From assembly GCA_036491415.1 (NCBI GenBank), contig DASXCC010000001.1:1-5962 (forward strand): a stretch of DNA of 5,962 bases, read 5' to 3'. The notes under the pieces were generated by a model that was given only the letters and a program-made list of their open reading frames with translations, ran no database searches and was not told the DNA's origin. The position numbers and the translations under genes are program-made. Shown piece by piece: positions 1-5,962 of this stretch (position 1 is the first letter of the stretch; each line of letters opens with the position of its first letter). The stretch is from JAICKN01 sp036491415. GTDB taxonomy: Bacteria > Acidobacteriota > Terriglobia > Terriglobales > Acidobacteriaceae.

Positions 1-1
1 A

Positions 2-184
2 CATTTTTTAGGAATGATTACGGAAAATGAGCACCTGGATAGAACTGTGCAAATTTGCAGGTTTCCTACGTCGCAGGGTTGGAACTGCGAATACGCCCCT
101 TTGGAAAAGCCCGCTGCTCCAAGTACAACTTTCCCTATGGGAACCTACTTTGCAATCAATATGCCAAGACATAACATTACTTGA
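2..184 (+). CDS. Possible C-terminal end of an unrecognised protein, 5' end outside the window
   Basis: A plus-strand frame is open from base 2 to a TGA at 182-184 (60 codons) and has no stop back to the left edge, so it may be the tail of a gene that starts outside the window. The translation is not low complexity. It includes TVQICRFPTSQGWNCEY around codons 15-31, has two cysteines (codons at 56-58 and 86-88), and ends in MPRHNIT. The main support is composition: bases 61-120 are about 58% GC, while bases 181-240, just after the stop, are about 25% GC. This is what a coding-to-intergenic border looks like. The first ATG in this frame (14-16) has only a poor GGA next to it, which fits an internal Met better than a start. 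I do not recognise the family. The gene would converge on the VWFA gene. Overlapping frames (27-332 plus, 8-190 minus) are alternatives but fit the composition border less well. Confidence 0.4.
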   Translation, partial: HFLGMITENEHLDRTVQICRFPTSQGWNCEYAPLEKPAAPSTTFPMGTYFAINMPRHNIT

Positions 185-223
185 CAACACAAGTAATTGT
201 TATTGTTTCAATTACTTAAGTAA
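177..223. repeat. Cluster of TTACTT/AAGTAA inverted repeats
   Basis: Four copies of one hexamer alternate in orientation: TTACTT at 177-182, AAGTAA at 191-196, TTACTT at 212-217 and AAGTAA at 218-223. They form three nested or adjacent dyads: TTACTTG/CAAGTAA with a 6-base loop (177-196), AAGTAATTG/CAATTACTT with a 9-base spacer (191-217), and the perfect 12-base palindrome TTACTTAAGTAA (212-223). The second and third hexamers are 21 bases apart, about two helical turns. That spacing would suit a dimeric DNA-binding protein, although the site sits between gene ends rather than before a visible gene start. A weak AT-rich hairpin terminator for the plus-strand gene is the other option, but no T-run follows it. 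The repeats themselves are certain; the role is not. Confidence 0.55.
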
Positions 224-362
224 CATATCAGTGAAAACATGTATTTATAGACACCTCGTATCTATTGTTATTTGTATATATAACGAGCGGATGCTTCTAA
301 ATTTGGAATATTTGCCGGAAATTTATGGCTGAGAATGCCGATCTTGTCGCGGAATTTCGAAT
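185..362. other. AT-rich gap between convergent genes
   Basis: This gap lies between the stop of the putative plus-strand gene and the stop of the minus-strand VWFA gene. It is clearly more AT-rich than the rest of the window (about 25% GC in 181-240 and about 32% in 241-300). It holds the palindrome cluster annotated separately at 177-223. I see no RNA gene in it, no convincing coding frame, and no GC-rich stem followed by a T-run that would terminate the VWFA transcript. Confidence 0.6.
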
Positions 363-1265
363 TTAGTGGCTGGTTACAAAGTATCCAGTTCTATGGCGTA
401 CTTTTAACGGTGAGGTCGGAGGAGCATTTAAAACCTTCACTTCTATTCGATGGAAGTCGGAATCTGTACGGTAAGCTTGCGGATAATAGGCCAATAAATA
501 TTCAGTTCTTAACTCTTCGCTGATCTGCTGGAACGCCTGGTCAAGCTGATTCATGGACGAGGCATAAAAATATCGGCCTCCAGTGTCTTCGGACAGTTGA
601 ATCAACGCATGCTCGCCACCGGTGTCACGGCCAGCATTGGCTTCGATCGGGACGACAATAATGCTGTACAGAACGGCTTCAGCCTCCTGGGCGCGCCGTA
701 TGGCTTCCTTGTATGTGATTTGGCTGACGGTATCGCCGCCGTCAGTAATAACGACCATTACCTTCCTTCCCTGCCGCTTGTCTAAGGCTTCCGCGCCGAG
801 ATAAATCGCGTCATAGAGCGCCGTCGCCGCACCCACCTGAAGGTGTTCAATGGCATGGTCAATGTGCTTGAGGTCCGAAGTAAACGGGGTCACTTCATTG
901 ACGGTCTCGTTGAATTCGTAAACGGACAATCCATCCACCGGGCGCAGGATGTCATGTGCGAATTTGCGGGCGGATGCGAGCTCCAAAGGCAGGTCTTTGC
1001 GCGTGCTCAAGCTGGTATCCACCGCCAGGAGAATCGAGAGCGGAATTGCAGATTCACGGTCGAAAACTGAGATCTTCTGGAGCTTGCCGTCCTCAAACAA
1101 CTGAAAATTTTCTTTTTGCAGGCCGCCGACAGGAGCGCCGTGCTCGTCGGTCACGGAGGTGAACACATTCACCAGCTTCACTCTTACGTTGATGGTGTCG
1201 GAGGAGTCTTGGGCGAATGCTGTGATGCTTAGGATGAGCAAACCCAGAATTATCGTCAGTTTCAT
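363..1265 (-). CDS. Secreted VWFA-domain protein (acidobacterial VWFA-related family)
   Basis: A complete 300-residue protein. It opens with a signal peptide (MKLT, then a hydrophobic stretch to about residue 17, with likely cleavage after AFA at residue 18), so it should be exported. Residues 25-70 form a small beta-rich N-terminal segment with the pattern 'V.DEHGAPVGGLQKENFQLFEDG', typical of VWFA-related proteins abundant in Acidobacteriota. The von Willebrand A domain spans about 76-255. It keeps a complete MIDAS metal site: DTSLS (D83, S85, S87), T148 in GAATALYDAI, and D175 in VVITDGGD. The C-terminus has the family-typical 'TEYLLAYYP' strand (254-262) and ends in 'VRHRTGYF'. VWFA domains with an intact MIDAS usually bind a protein ligand through a divalent cation; the ligand here is unknown. 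The ATG has only a weak GAG upstream, but no other in-frame start lies nearby and the signal peptide begins exactly there. It has its own promoter and no clear terminator downstream. Confidence 0.93.
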   Translation of the reverse strand: MKLTIILGLLILSITAFAQDSSDTINVRVKLVNVFTSVTDEHGAPVGGLQKENFQLFEDGKLQKISVFDRESAIPLSILLAVDTSLSTRKDLPLELASARKFAHDILRPVDGLSVYEFNETVNEVTPFTSDLKHIDHAIEHLQVGAATALYDAIYLGAEALDKRQGRKVMVVITDGGDTVSQITYKEAIRRAQEAEAVLYSIIVVPIEANAGRDTGGEHALIQLSEDTGGRYFYASSMNQLDQAFQQISEELRTEYLLAYYPQAYRTDSDFHRIEVKVLNAPPTSPLKVRHRTGYFVTSH

Positions 1266-1294
1266 TAGGCTTGCTCTATTTAGATGCCGCGGAC

Positions 1295-1323
1295 AGTCTA
1301 GAAATTCCCCGCGTATTTATCAA
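1295..1323 (-). promoter_or_regulatory. Sigma70-type promoter for the VWFA gene
   Basis: Read on the minus strand, TTGATA (1318-1323, 5 of 6 to the -35 consensus) is followed by exactly 17 bases and then TAGACT (1295-1300, 4 of 6 to the -10 consensus). Transcription would start near 1288 and leave a leader of about 22 bases before the ATG at 1265. The site lies just beyond the terminator of the upstream gene, which is where a new transcription unit would need a promoter. It was found by eye and no start site has been measured. Confidence 0.5.
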
Positions 1324-1355
1324 TTTCATCTTTCATACGTTTCATCCCGAAACAC

Positions 1356-1386
1356 AAAAATGCCAGCGCCGCGAAGCGCTGGCATT
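1356..1386 (-). terminator. Intrinsic terminator after the FecR/DUF6600 gene
   Basis: The minus strand reads AATGCCAGCGC, a 6-base loop (TTCGCG), and GCGCTGGCATT: a perfect 11-bp stem. The run of five Ts that follows (1356-1360 on this strand) overlaps the last two stem bases. The stem begins 12 bases after the stop codon at 1399-1401. It separates this gene from the VWFA gene. A plus-strand transcript would not have a comparable T-run. Confidence 0.85.
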
Positions 1387-1398
1387 CGGTAATTAGTT

Positions 1399-3693
1399 TC
1401 AGTGCTTATCTTTGCTGTGGTCGTCATGGCCGCTACGGCTGTCGCTATGTTGTGGTTGCGACTGCGGCTTTGACTCTGGACGATTGGCCGGCGGTGGAGA
1501 GCTGTGCTGATCTCTCTGCTGCTGCCAGTTGTGGAACTTCTGCTCCTCGTTTTGCTGCTGCTGAGGATTGCGTTCCTGCGGAGGTGGCGCCTGCCGAACA
1601 TTGGAACGCTGCTCGTTTTGCTGTTGCTGCGGCGGCTGTGATTGTGGCCGCTGTTGTTGCTGTTGCGGAGTAAACGTCCGGAAGCCGCCTTGTCCGTTTT
1701 CCTGTCCCTGGCGGTCCGTACTCTGAGGACGCGGGATATTGTGCGTCGGCTGCCCATTGTTGCCATTGGTCGGCGAATTCTGTAGCGGCTCCGGATTATT
1801 GTTTACCCGAATTCCCGGCTGCGCCGGCTGATTCGGGGCCGTCGGATTATTGCGCGGCACCTGCGTTGGTTGCTGTTGCTGATTCTGCTGTGGTTGGTTC
1901 TGTTGAGGTTGCGGATTTCTATTCGCCTGGAACCCCGGTTGTTGCGGCTGGTTGGGAGCGTTCGGCGCATTCCGCGGCGTTGGCGGTTGTTGCGCGACAC
2001 CCGGGCGCTGGGGTTGATTCGGCGCTCGCGGAGTCCCCGGACGTTCGTTTTCAATGTTGACGCGTTGCTGCTGCGGTTGTGGTTCGAATGACGGCCGTTG
2101 CGGCATGACTGGAACGCGTGTTCCCACAACCGGACGATTCATCACTTGTGCCGGAGGATGGAGTGTCACTGGACGTCCTGCGCCGATTACACTCGGGCGT
2201 CCCGGTTGCGCGTCAACACGCCGCGTTACCGGAGCCTCCACGATCGTCTTCTCATCCACGCGAACAATATTTCTATTCACGGGGCGCGCATTCACAAATG
2301 TATCGCGCGAAACTACCGTGACGCCGTTATTCACGCGCTGGTTTACGTAATTAATCCGCGTTACGTTCGTCGTGCGCGAGTTGTACACGTTGTAAACGTT
2401 CGTGACCTGCGTGACATTCACGCGCGTGTTCGTCACATTGATATTGTTCACGTACACGCGGCTGGTGCGATACCACGGAACGTAAACTTCGCCCGGCCCC
2501 AGCGGGAACCATCCCACACCGGGTCCGCCGCCTACGCCGACCGACACACCGAATCCCCGGCCGCCGACGAATGCCACAAGAGCTGGCGAATAGACGGGAC
2601 GCACAGCAATCGGGCCGGGCACCCAGCACCACGAATTCTGCACATACGCCCAGCGGCCGTAGTGGAATGGAGCGAAACCCCAGGGTTCATCTTCGACCCA
2701 GGTCCATCCCCAAGGTGAAATCCAAACCCAGTGTCCATCACGATACGGAGCCCAATCGACGGCAATTCCCGCCGGAGTCCAAACCGGACCATAGCCATCT
2801 ACATAGTGCCAGTGTCCATATTCGTCGAGGTCCTGATAGCCGGTTGTTTCGGTGGAAATATAGTTCGCGGATTCGTCACGATCATCCTGCTGATCGCGCT
2901 GTAAAGCCCAATTGTCGAATTCGTCAGAGTTGGGAAGCTGCGCAATTTCATGATCGAGCTGATCAGTACCGCTAAAACGCGCCTGTTGATTGGCAACCAC
3001 CGTGTAGGAATATCCGCCGCCGGTAACTTCACCGCGGCCTTGCCGAACAGTGATCAGAGTTTCGTTGCCATCGGGATTTACATCAATGCGGTATTCGCCC
3101 GTGTGCTGAATATCGAAGGCGAGATTCGGGGTATCCACTTCAAACGTATCGCCGTCATCCATATGGCGCACACGCACAATCAATGCACCTGCGGAAAGAC
3201 GCAATTGCGTCGTCTGATCATTCAGCGTAAGAAACGTGAGGCTGGTTTCGGAATCAATACGAATAGCGGTAGAACCGACATGTAATTCGGCGCGGGAATT
3301 TTTATCAGCCCAAAGATTGTCGCCACTGGTAAGCGGGCGATTCAGAACAGCATTGATCCAGTCGCCTTGACCACCGGGCTGAAAGGAAACGGATCCGTTG
3401 GTGTAGTTCAACTGCGCAATGCGATTCGGCGGATCCTGGCTAGGATCCACATTCTGATCTTGGTCTTGGTTTTGACCTTGGTTCTGATCTTGATTTCCTG
3501 GATATTGAGCCGGTCCTTGATCCTGATCTTGATCCTGAGGCTGCGCCTGTTCTTGCGGTTGCGCTTGAGGCTGCGCCTGATTTTGCTCGGGCGGATTGGT
3601 ATCATTCTGTGCCGCAATTGGCCGCACCGCCGTAAACGTCAAAACAAACGCAATCACCAAGCTGTAAATCGTCCAACTTTTTTGCCTTCTCAT
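1399..3693 (-). CDS. Secreted FecR-domain / DUF6600-like protein with Gln/Pro-rich tail
   Basis: A complete 764-residue protein of unknown role. Residues 1-29 are a signal peptide (MRRQK, hydrophobic core, likely cut near IAAQ). Residues 31-90 are almost entirely Gln/Asp/Pro/Asn. A FecR-type domain follows (about 94-225: 'NGSVSFQPGG', 'PLTSGDNLWADKNSRAELHVG', 'RQGRGEVTGG'). A Trp/Tyr/Gly-rich module at about 290-360 resembles DUF6600, with 'YGHWHYV', 'DWAPYRDGHWVW', 'PWGWTWVEDEPWGFAPFHYG' and 'WCWVPGP'. A Gly-rich linker (377-401) and an Asn/Val/Thr-rich segment (412-475) lead to a Gln/Pro/Asn-rich tail (about 528-764) that ends His/Asp/Lys-rich. The protein lacks the cytoplasmic anti-sigma region and mid-protein membrane helix of classical FecR, and no sigma factor gene is adjacent, so it is probably an exported structural or ligand-binding protein rather than a FecIR-type regulator. 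The start is fixed by a strong Shine-Dalgarno sequence and the signal peptide. Long frames on other strands inside it are by-products of its biased codons. Confidence 0.88.
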   Translation of the reverse strand: MRRQKSWTIYSLVIAFVLTFTAVRPIAAQNDTNPPEQNQAQPQAQPQEQAQPQDQDQDQGPAQYPGNQDQNQGQNQDQDQNVDPSQDPPNRIAQLNYTNGSVSFQPGGQGDWINAVLNRPLTSGDNLWADKNSRAELHVGSTAIRIDSETSLTFLTLNDQTTQLRLSAGALIVRVRHMDDGDTFEVDTPNLAFDIQHTGEYRIDVNPDGNETLITVRQGRGEVTGGGYSYTVVANQQARFSGTDQLDHEIAQLPNSDEFDNWALQRDQQDDRDESANYISTETTGYQDLDEYGHWHYVDGYGPVWTPAGIAVDWAPYRDGHWVWISPWGWTWVEDEPWGFAPFHYGRWAYVQNSWCWVPGPIAVRPVYSPALVAFVGGRGFGVSVGVGGGPGVGWFPLGPGEVYVPWYRTSRVYVNNINVTNTRVNVTQVTNVYNVYNSRTTNVTRINYVNQRVNNGVTVVSRDTFVNARPVNRNIVRVDEKTIVEAPVTRRVDAQPGRPSVIGAGRPVTLHPPAQVMNRPVVGTRVPVMPQRPSFEPQPQQQRVNIENERPGTPRAPNQPQRPGVAQQPPTPRNAPNAPNQPQQPGFQANRNPQPQQNQPQQNQQQQPTQVPRNNPTAPNQPAQPGIRVNNNPEPLQNSPTNGNNGQPTHNIPRPQSTDRQGQENGQGGFRTFTPQQQQQRPQSQPPQQQQNEQRSNVRQAPPPQERNPQQQQNEEQKFHNWQQQRDQHSSPPPANRPESKPQSQPQHSDSRSGHDDHSKDKH
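1813..2025 (-). repeat. Three APNQPxxPG nonapeptide repeats in the Gln/Pro-rich tail
   Basis: Within the tail of the FecR/DUF6600 protein, APNQPQRPG (residues 557-565), APNQPQQPG (579-587) and APNQPAQPG (619-627) recur at spacings of 22 and 40 residues. Each is followed by a similar stretch rich in Asn, Arg and Pro. This suggests that the tail grew by duplication of a unit of roughly 20-40 residues that then diverged. Such Pro/Gln-rich repeats are usually unstructured and could serve as a wall- or matrix-spanning stalk; that role is inference. Confidence 0.7.
3424..3603 (-). repeat. Low-complexity Gln/Asp/Pro coding tract near the N-terminus
   Basis: Codons 31-90 of the FecR/DUF6600 gene encode mostly Q, D, P, N and G, with runs such as QAQPQAQPQEQAQPQ and DQDQDQ. 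At the DNA level the tract contains near-tandem 6-base and 12-base units (CAGGAT/CAAGAT type on the coding strand), which are prone to replication slippage in multiples of 6 bases and so keep the frame. The tract links the signal peptide to the folded FecR domain. Confidence 0.75.
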
Positions 3694-3701
3694 CGCTCCC
3701 G

Positions 3702-3707
3702 CTCCTC
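3702..3707 (-). promoter_or_regulatory. Shine-Dalgarno site of the FecR/DUF6600 gene
   Basis: GAGGAG on the minus strand lies 8 bases before the ATG at 3691-3693, which is close to ideal spacing. A second purine run, GGGAG, is too close to the start to be the main site. Together with the signal peptide that follows, this fixes the start codon. Confidence 0.75.
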
Positions 3708-3801
3708 GGTTCCACGTAGAACCATCTCTTCAACAAGGCTACTAATACAAACACCATATATGGCAATTTGTTCTTCCATGCTAACTACTTTAATCCACAA
3801 C

Positions 3802-3833
3802 AAAAATGGCCAGTTTCTCTAAGAAACTGGCCA
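3802..3833 (-). terminator. Intrinsic terminator after lon
   Basis: On the minus strand a perfect 12-bp stem, TGGCCAGTTTCT / AGAAACTGGCCA, closes on a 3-base loop (TAG) and is followed at once by five Ts (3802-3806 on this strand). The stem begins 20 bases after the lon stop codon. This is a textbook Rho-independent terminator, so the downstream FecR/DUF6600 gene should be transcribed from its own promoter somewhere in 3708-3801. I could not pick that promoter out with confidence. Confidence 0.92.
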
Positions 3834-3853
3834 GAATTGGTTAGTATCGCGGA

Positions 3854-5962
3854 TCAAGCGACAGGTTGCTCTGTAAGTACTTTTTCCCGTTGCTCGGCGT
3901 CTTGTTTTTCCTCGACTTCGCCCGCGGGAATGGCAATTCGCAGAACTTCCAGAATCGACGTCACGTAATGGAGGGTGATATTTTCCAGTTGTTCCGGCGT
4001 CAGATCTTCCTCGACGTTGGTCTTGTTTTCAGCGGGGAGAATTACGTCACGCACGCCCGCACGTTTTGCGGCGAGAACTTTTTCTTTCACGCCTCCGATA
4101 GGCAGCACATTTCCGCTGAGCGTAATTTCTCCTGTCATCGCCGTCAGAGGACGAACCGGTCGCCCCGAGAGCAACGAAACTAGAGCCGTTGTAATTGTGA
4201 CTCCAGCCGAAGGCCCGTCTTTCGGAATCGCACCTGCCGGCACATGCACGTGAATGTCGTGGTTCGCGAAGAAATCTTCGTCGAGTCCGAGTTCCAGTGC
4301 ATTCGATCGAACCCAGCTATGCGCTGCCTGCATGGACTCACGCATCACGTCCTGAATTTGGCCGGTGATAGTGAATCCACCTTTGCCCTTCATGCGGCTG
4401 GCTTCGACAAAAAGAATGTCGCCACCCGAGGGCGTCCACGCAAGGCCAACAACTACGCCTGCGCGTTTTGTACGTTCGGCAATTTCGCCTTCGCTGCGAA
4501 TTTTGACTCCGCCCAGAAATTCCTGGACGATTTCTTTGGTCACAACCAGCTTGTCGGTTTTACCTTCCGCAAGACGGCGTGCCTGTTTGCGGCAAATGGT
4601 TCCGATGTTCCGTTCGAGATTTCGCACTCCCGCTTCCCGCGTGTAGTGCCGCACGACATAGGACACTGACTCCGGCGGAAATTCTATCTGCTCCACGGTA
4701 ATTCCGTTTTCTTCAATCTGCCGCGGAATCAAATATTGGAATGCGATGTGCGACTTCTCTTCTTCGGTGTAACCCTGGAGTTCGATGATTTCCATACGAT
4801 CGCGCAATGGCTCGGCAATCGGATCGAGCATGTTCGCGGTGGTAATGAAAAGCACCTTCGATAAATCGAACGTTACATCAAGATAGTTATCGCGGAACGA
4901 AGTGTTCTGTTCCGGATCCAACGCTTCGAGCAATGCCGAACCGGGATCGCCGCGGAAATCGCGACCGACTTTATCAATTTCGTCCAGCATGAAAACCGGA
5001 TCTTTGGTTTCAGCCCGGCGAATGCCCTGAAGGATTTGTCCCGGCAACGCGCCGATATAGGTGCGCCGATGGCCGCGGATTTCCGCTTCATCGTGCACGC
5101 CGCCAAGCGATAGCCTTACAAATTTGCGGCCTAAAGCGCGAGCAATGGATTTTCCTAGCGAAGTTTTGCCCACGCCCGGAGGTCCCACGAAGCAAAGAAT
5201 CGGACCTTTCATTGTCGGCTTCAAACGCCGCACCGAAAGATAATCCAGAATGCGGTCTTTGACCTTCTTCAAATCGTAGTGGTCCGTATCCAGAATTTCT
5301 TTAGCTTTGGGAATGTCGACTTCCCCGCCGGAAGTCTTTGTCCACGGCAGAATCGCCAGCCACTCCACATAATTTCGCGTGACTGAATAGTCCGCTGCCA
5401 TGGGCGACATGCGCGCCAGCCGGCCCAGTTCTTTCAGGGCTTCTTTCTTTACGTCGTCAGGCATACCTGCGGCTTCAATTTTCTGGCGAAGCTCGTCGGT
5501 ATCGCGTTGCCCTTCATCCTGCTCGCCCAGTTCTTTCTGGATCGCCTTCATCTGCTCGCGTAGGTAGTACTCGCGCTGCGTCTGCTGCACGCGGTCCTGC
5601 ACTTCGGACTGAATCTTATTTCGCAGTTGCTGGACTTCAAGTTCCTTCACTAAATGCGAATTAATCTTTTCCAGTCGCATGCGCACATCAGTGGTTTCCA
5701 GTGTGTCCTGCTTGTCTGGAGTGGAAAGCGAAGGCAATGACGAGGCGATGAAATCCACCAAACGCCCTGACTCTTCAATATTCATGGCGACCGTGGACAG
5801 TTCGTCCGACAAGGTCGGCGAACCCGCCACAATCTGCTGGAATAGCGTCAGGACGTTGCGCTGTAATGCCTCGAGTTCGGAACTTTTAGGCGGAATTGAT
5901 TCGGGAACAGAATCCACCTTGGCCTTCATATAAGGAGCCAGCTGGGTAAATTCGGTAAGCCG
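3854..5962 (-). CDS. lon: ATP-dependent protease LonA, N-terminus outside the window
   Basis: Lon is a cytoplasmic hexameric AAA+ serine protease that degrades misfolded and regulatory proteins. The window shows 702 residues. The frame stays open to the right edge (RLTEFTQLAPY precedes the Met at 5927-5929), so that Met is internal and roughly 90-100 N-terminal residues are missing compared with E. coli Lon (784 aa). Numbering from that Met: the rest of the N-terminal substrate-binding domain and its coiled coil run to about 190 (including 'TQREYYLREQMKAIQKELGE'); Walker A is GPPGVGKTS (249-257); Walker B is VFMLDEID (312-319); sensor 1 is at TTAN (363-366); the arginine-finger region is RDRMEII (376-382); sensor 2 is in REAGVR (431-436). 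The protease domain has catalytic Ser574 in DGPSAG (codon 4208-4210) and Lys617 (codon 4079-4081). Their spacing of 43 matches E. coli S679/K722. The short acidic C-terminal tail is ordinary variation. All catalytic residues are intact. Confidence 0.98.
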   Translation of the reverse strand, partial: RLTEFTQLAPYMKAKVDSVPESIPPKSSELEALQRNVLTLFQQIVAGSPTLSDELSTVAMNIEESGRLVDFIASSLPSLSTPDKQDTLETTDVRMRLEKINSHLVKELEVQQLRNKIQSEVQDRVQQTQREYYLREQMKAIQKELGEQDEGQRDTDELRQKIEAAGMPDDVKKEALKELGRLARMSPMAADYSVTRNYVEWLAILPWTKTSGGEVDIPKAKEILDTDHYDLKKVKDRILDYLSVRRLKPTMKGPILCFVGPPGVGKTSLGKSIARALGRKFVRLSLGGVHDEAEIRGHRRTYIGALPGQILQGIRRAETKDPVFMLDEIDKVGRDFRGDPGSALLEALDPEQNTSFRDNYLDVTFDLSKVLFITTANMLDPIAEPLRDRMEIIELQGYTEEEKSHIAFQYLIPRQIEENGITVEQIEFPPESVSYVVRHYTREAGVRNLERNIGTICRKQARRLAEGKTDKLVVTKEIVQEFLGGVKIRSEGEIAERTKRAGVVVGLAWTPSGGDILFVEASRMKGKGGFTITGQIQDVMRESMQAAHSWVRSNALELGLDEDFFANHDIHVHVPAGAIPKDGPSAGVTITTALVSLLSGRPVRPLTAMTGEITLSGNVLPIGGVKEKVLAAKRAGVRDVILPAENKTNVEEDLTPEQLENITLHYVTSILEVLRIAIPAGEVEEKQDAEQREKVLTEQPVA

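Noticed and set aside
49..143. Series of short hairpins (GCAAATTTGC at 49-58; TCGCAG/CTGCGA at 71-90; CTTGGA/TCCAAG at 100-123; TTCCC/GGGAA at 131-143) as a structured RNA or riboswitch
   Set aside because: The stems are only 5-6 bp, match no riboswitch or ncRNA consensus I know, and fall inside the frame that looks coding (2-184).
181..209. TTGACA at 181-186 as a -35 element of a plus-strand promoter
   Set aside because: At 16-18 bases downstream there is no acceptable -10 hexamer (TTGTTT, TGTTTC, GTTTCA). The nearest TATTGT is only 14 bases away, and no gene start follows on that strand.
27..332. 101-codon ATG-initiated plus-strand frame at the left end
   Set aside because: It runs through the sharp GC drop near 180 into AT-rich sequence and gives a Cys/Tyr/Ile-rich tail with no recognisable features. 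The overlapping frame ending at 184 fits the composition border better.
2098..2718. 206-codon plus-strand open frame opposite the FecR/DUF6600 gene
   Set aside because: It lies wholly antisense to a gene with clear domains, signal peptide and SD. Its His/Arg/Pro-rich translation is what the biased Asn/Val/Gly codons give in that frame. The same applies to the plus-strand frame at 3367-3822 and the minus-strand frame at 1326-1766.
1399..3693. FecR domain taken as evidence for an iron-responsive sigma/anti-sigma system
   Set aside because: No ECF sigma factor, TonB-dependent receptor or anti-sigma N-terminal region is present; the domain is embedded in an exported protein.
3739..3766. TTGCCA-N16-TAGTAG as the promoter of the FecR/DUF6600 gene
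   Set aside because: The -35 is good (5 of 6) but the -10 matches only 3 of 6. A promoter must exist between the lon terminator and the gene, but this candidate is too weak to annotate. The nearby 10-base palindrome CCATATATGG (3754-3763) may be chance in AT-rich sequence.
5927..5929. ATG at 5927-5929 as the start of lon
   Set aside because: The frame stays open upstream to the window edge with residues that fit the Lon N-terminal domain, and starting here would remove about 100 residues of that domain.

Overview
The window most likely comes from an acidobacterium (Acidobacteriota, Terriglobia-like). This is inferred from the company of genes: a secreted VWFA protein with the layout typical of the large acidobacterial VWFA-related family, a secreted FecR-domain protein with a Trp/Gly-rich DUF6600-like region, and a LonA protease. 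No rRNA or other taxonomic marker is present, so the assignment rests on protein families alone.

Layout, right to left, because three of the four genes are on the minus strand. (1) The 5'-truncated lon gene fills 3854-5962 and reads in from beyond the right edge. A strong intrinsic terminator follows it at 3802-3833. (2) A 764-residue secreted protein (1399-3693) has a FecR domain, a tryptophan-rich DUF6600-like module, an Asn/Val/Thr-rich stretch and a long Gln/Pro/Asn-rich tail. It has a good Shine-Dalgarno sequence and its own intrinsic terminator at 1356-1386. (3) A 300-residue secreted VWFA protein with an intact MIDAS metal site (363-1265) follows. A recognisable sigma70-type promoter lies just upstream at 1295-1323. 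(4) At the far left an open frame on the plus strand (2-184) looks like the C-terminal end of a gene entering from the left. It would converge on the VWFA gene across an AT-rich gap (185-362) that carries a cluster of short palindromes.

The three minus-strand genes face the same way, but the terminators between them and the separate promoter indicate independent transcription units rather than one operon. Lon is cytoplasmic protein quality control. The other two are exported, so any functional link to Lon is only proximity. The FecR/DUF6600 and VWFA proteins could both work in the periplasm or at the cell surface, but nothing in the sequence shows that they act together.

I found no phage, transposon, CRISPR, toxin-antitoxin, tRNA or rRNA feature, and no convincing sign of a new defence or mobile system. 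The least explained parts are the left-edge open frame, the palindrome cluster beside it, and the low-complexity architecture of the FecR/DUF6600 protein.
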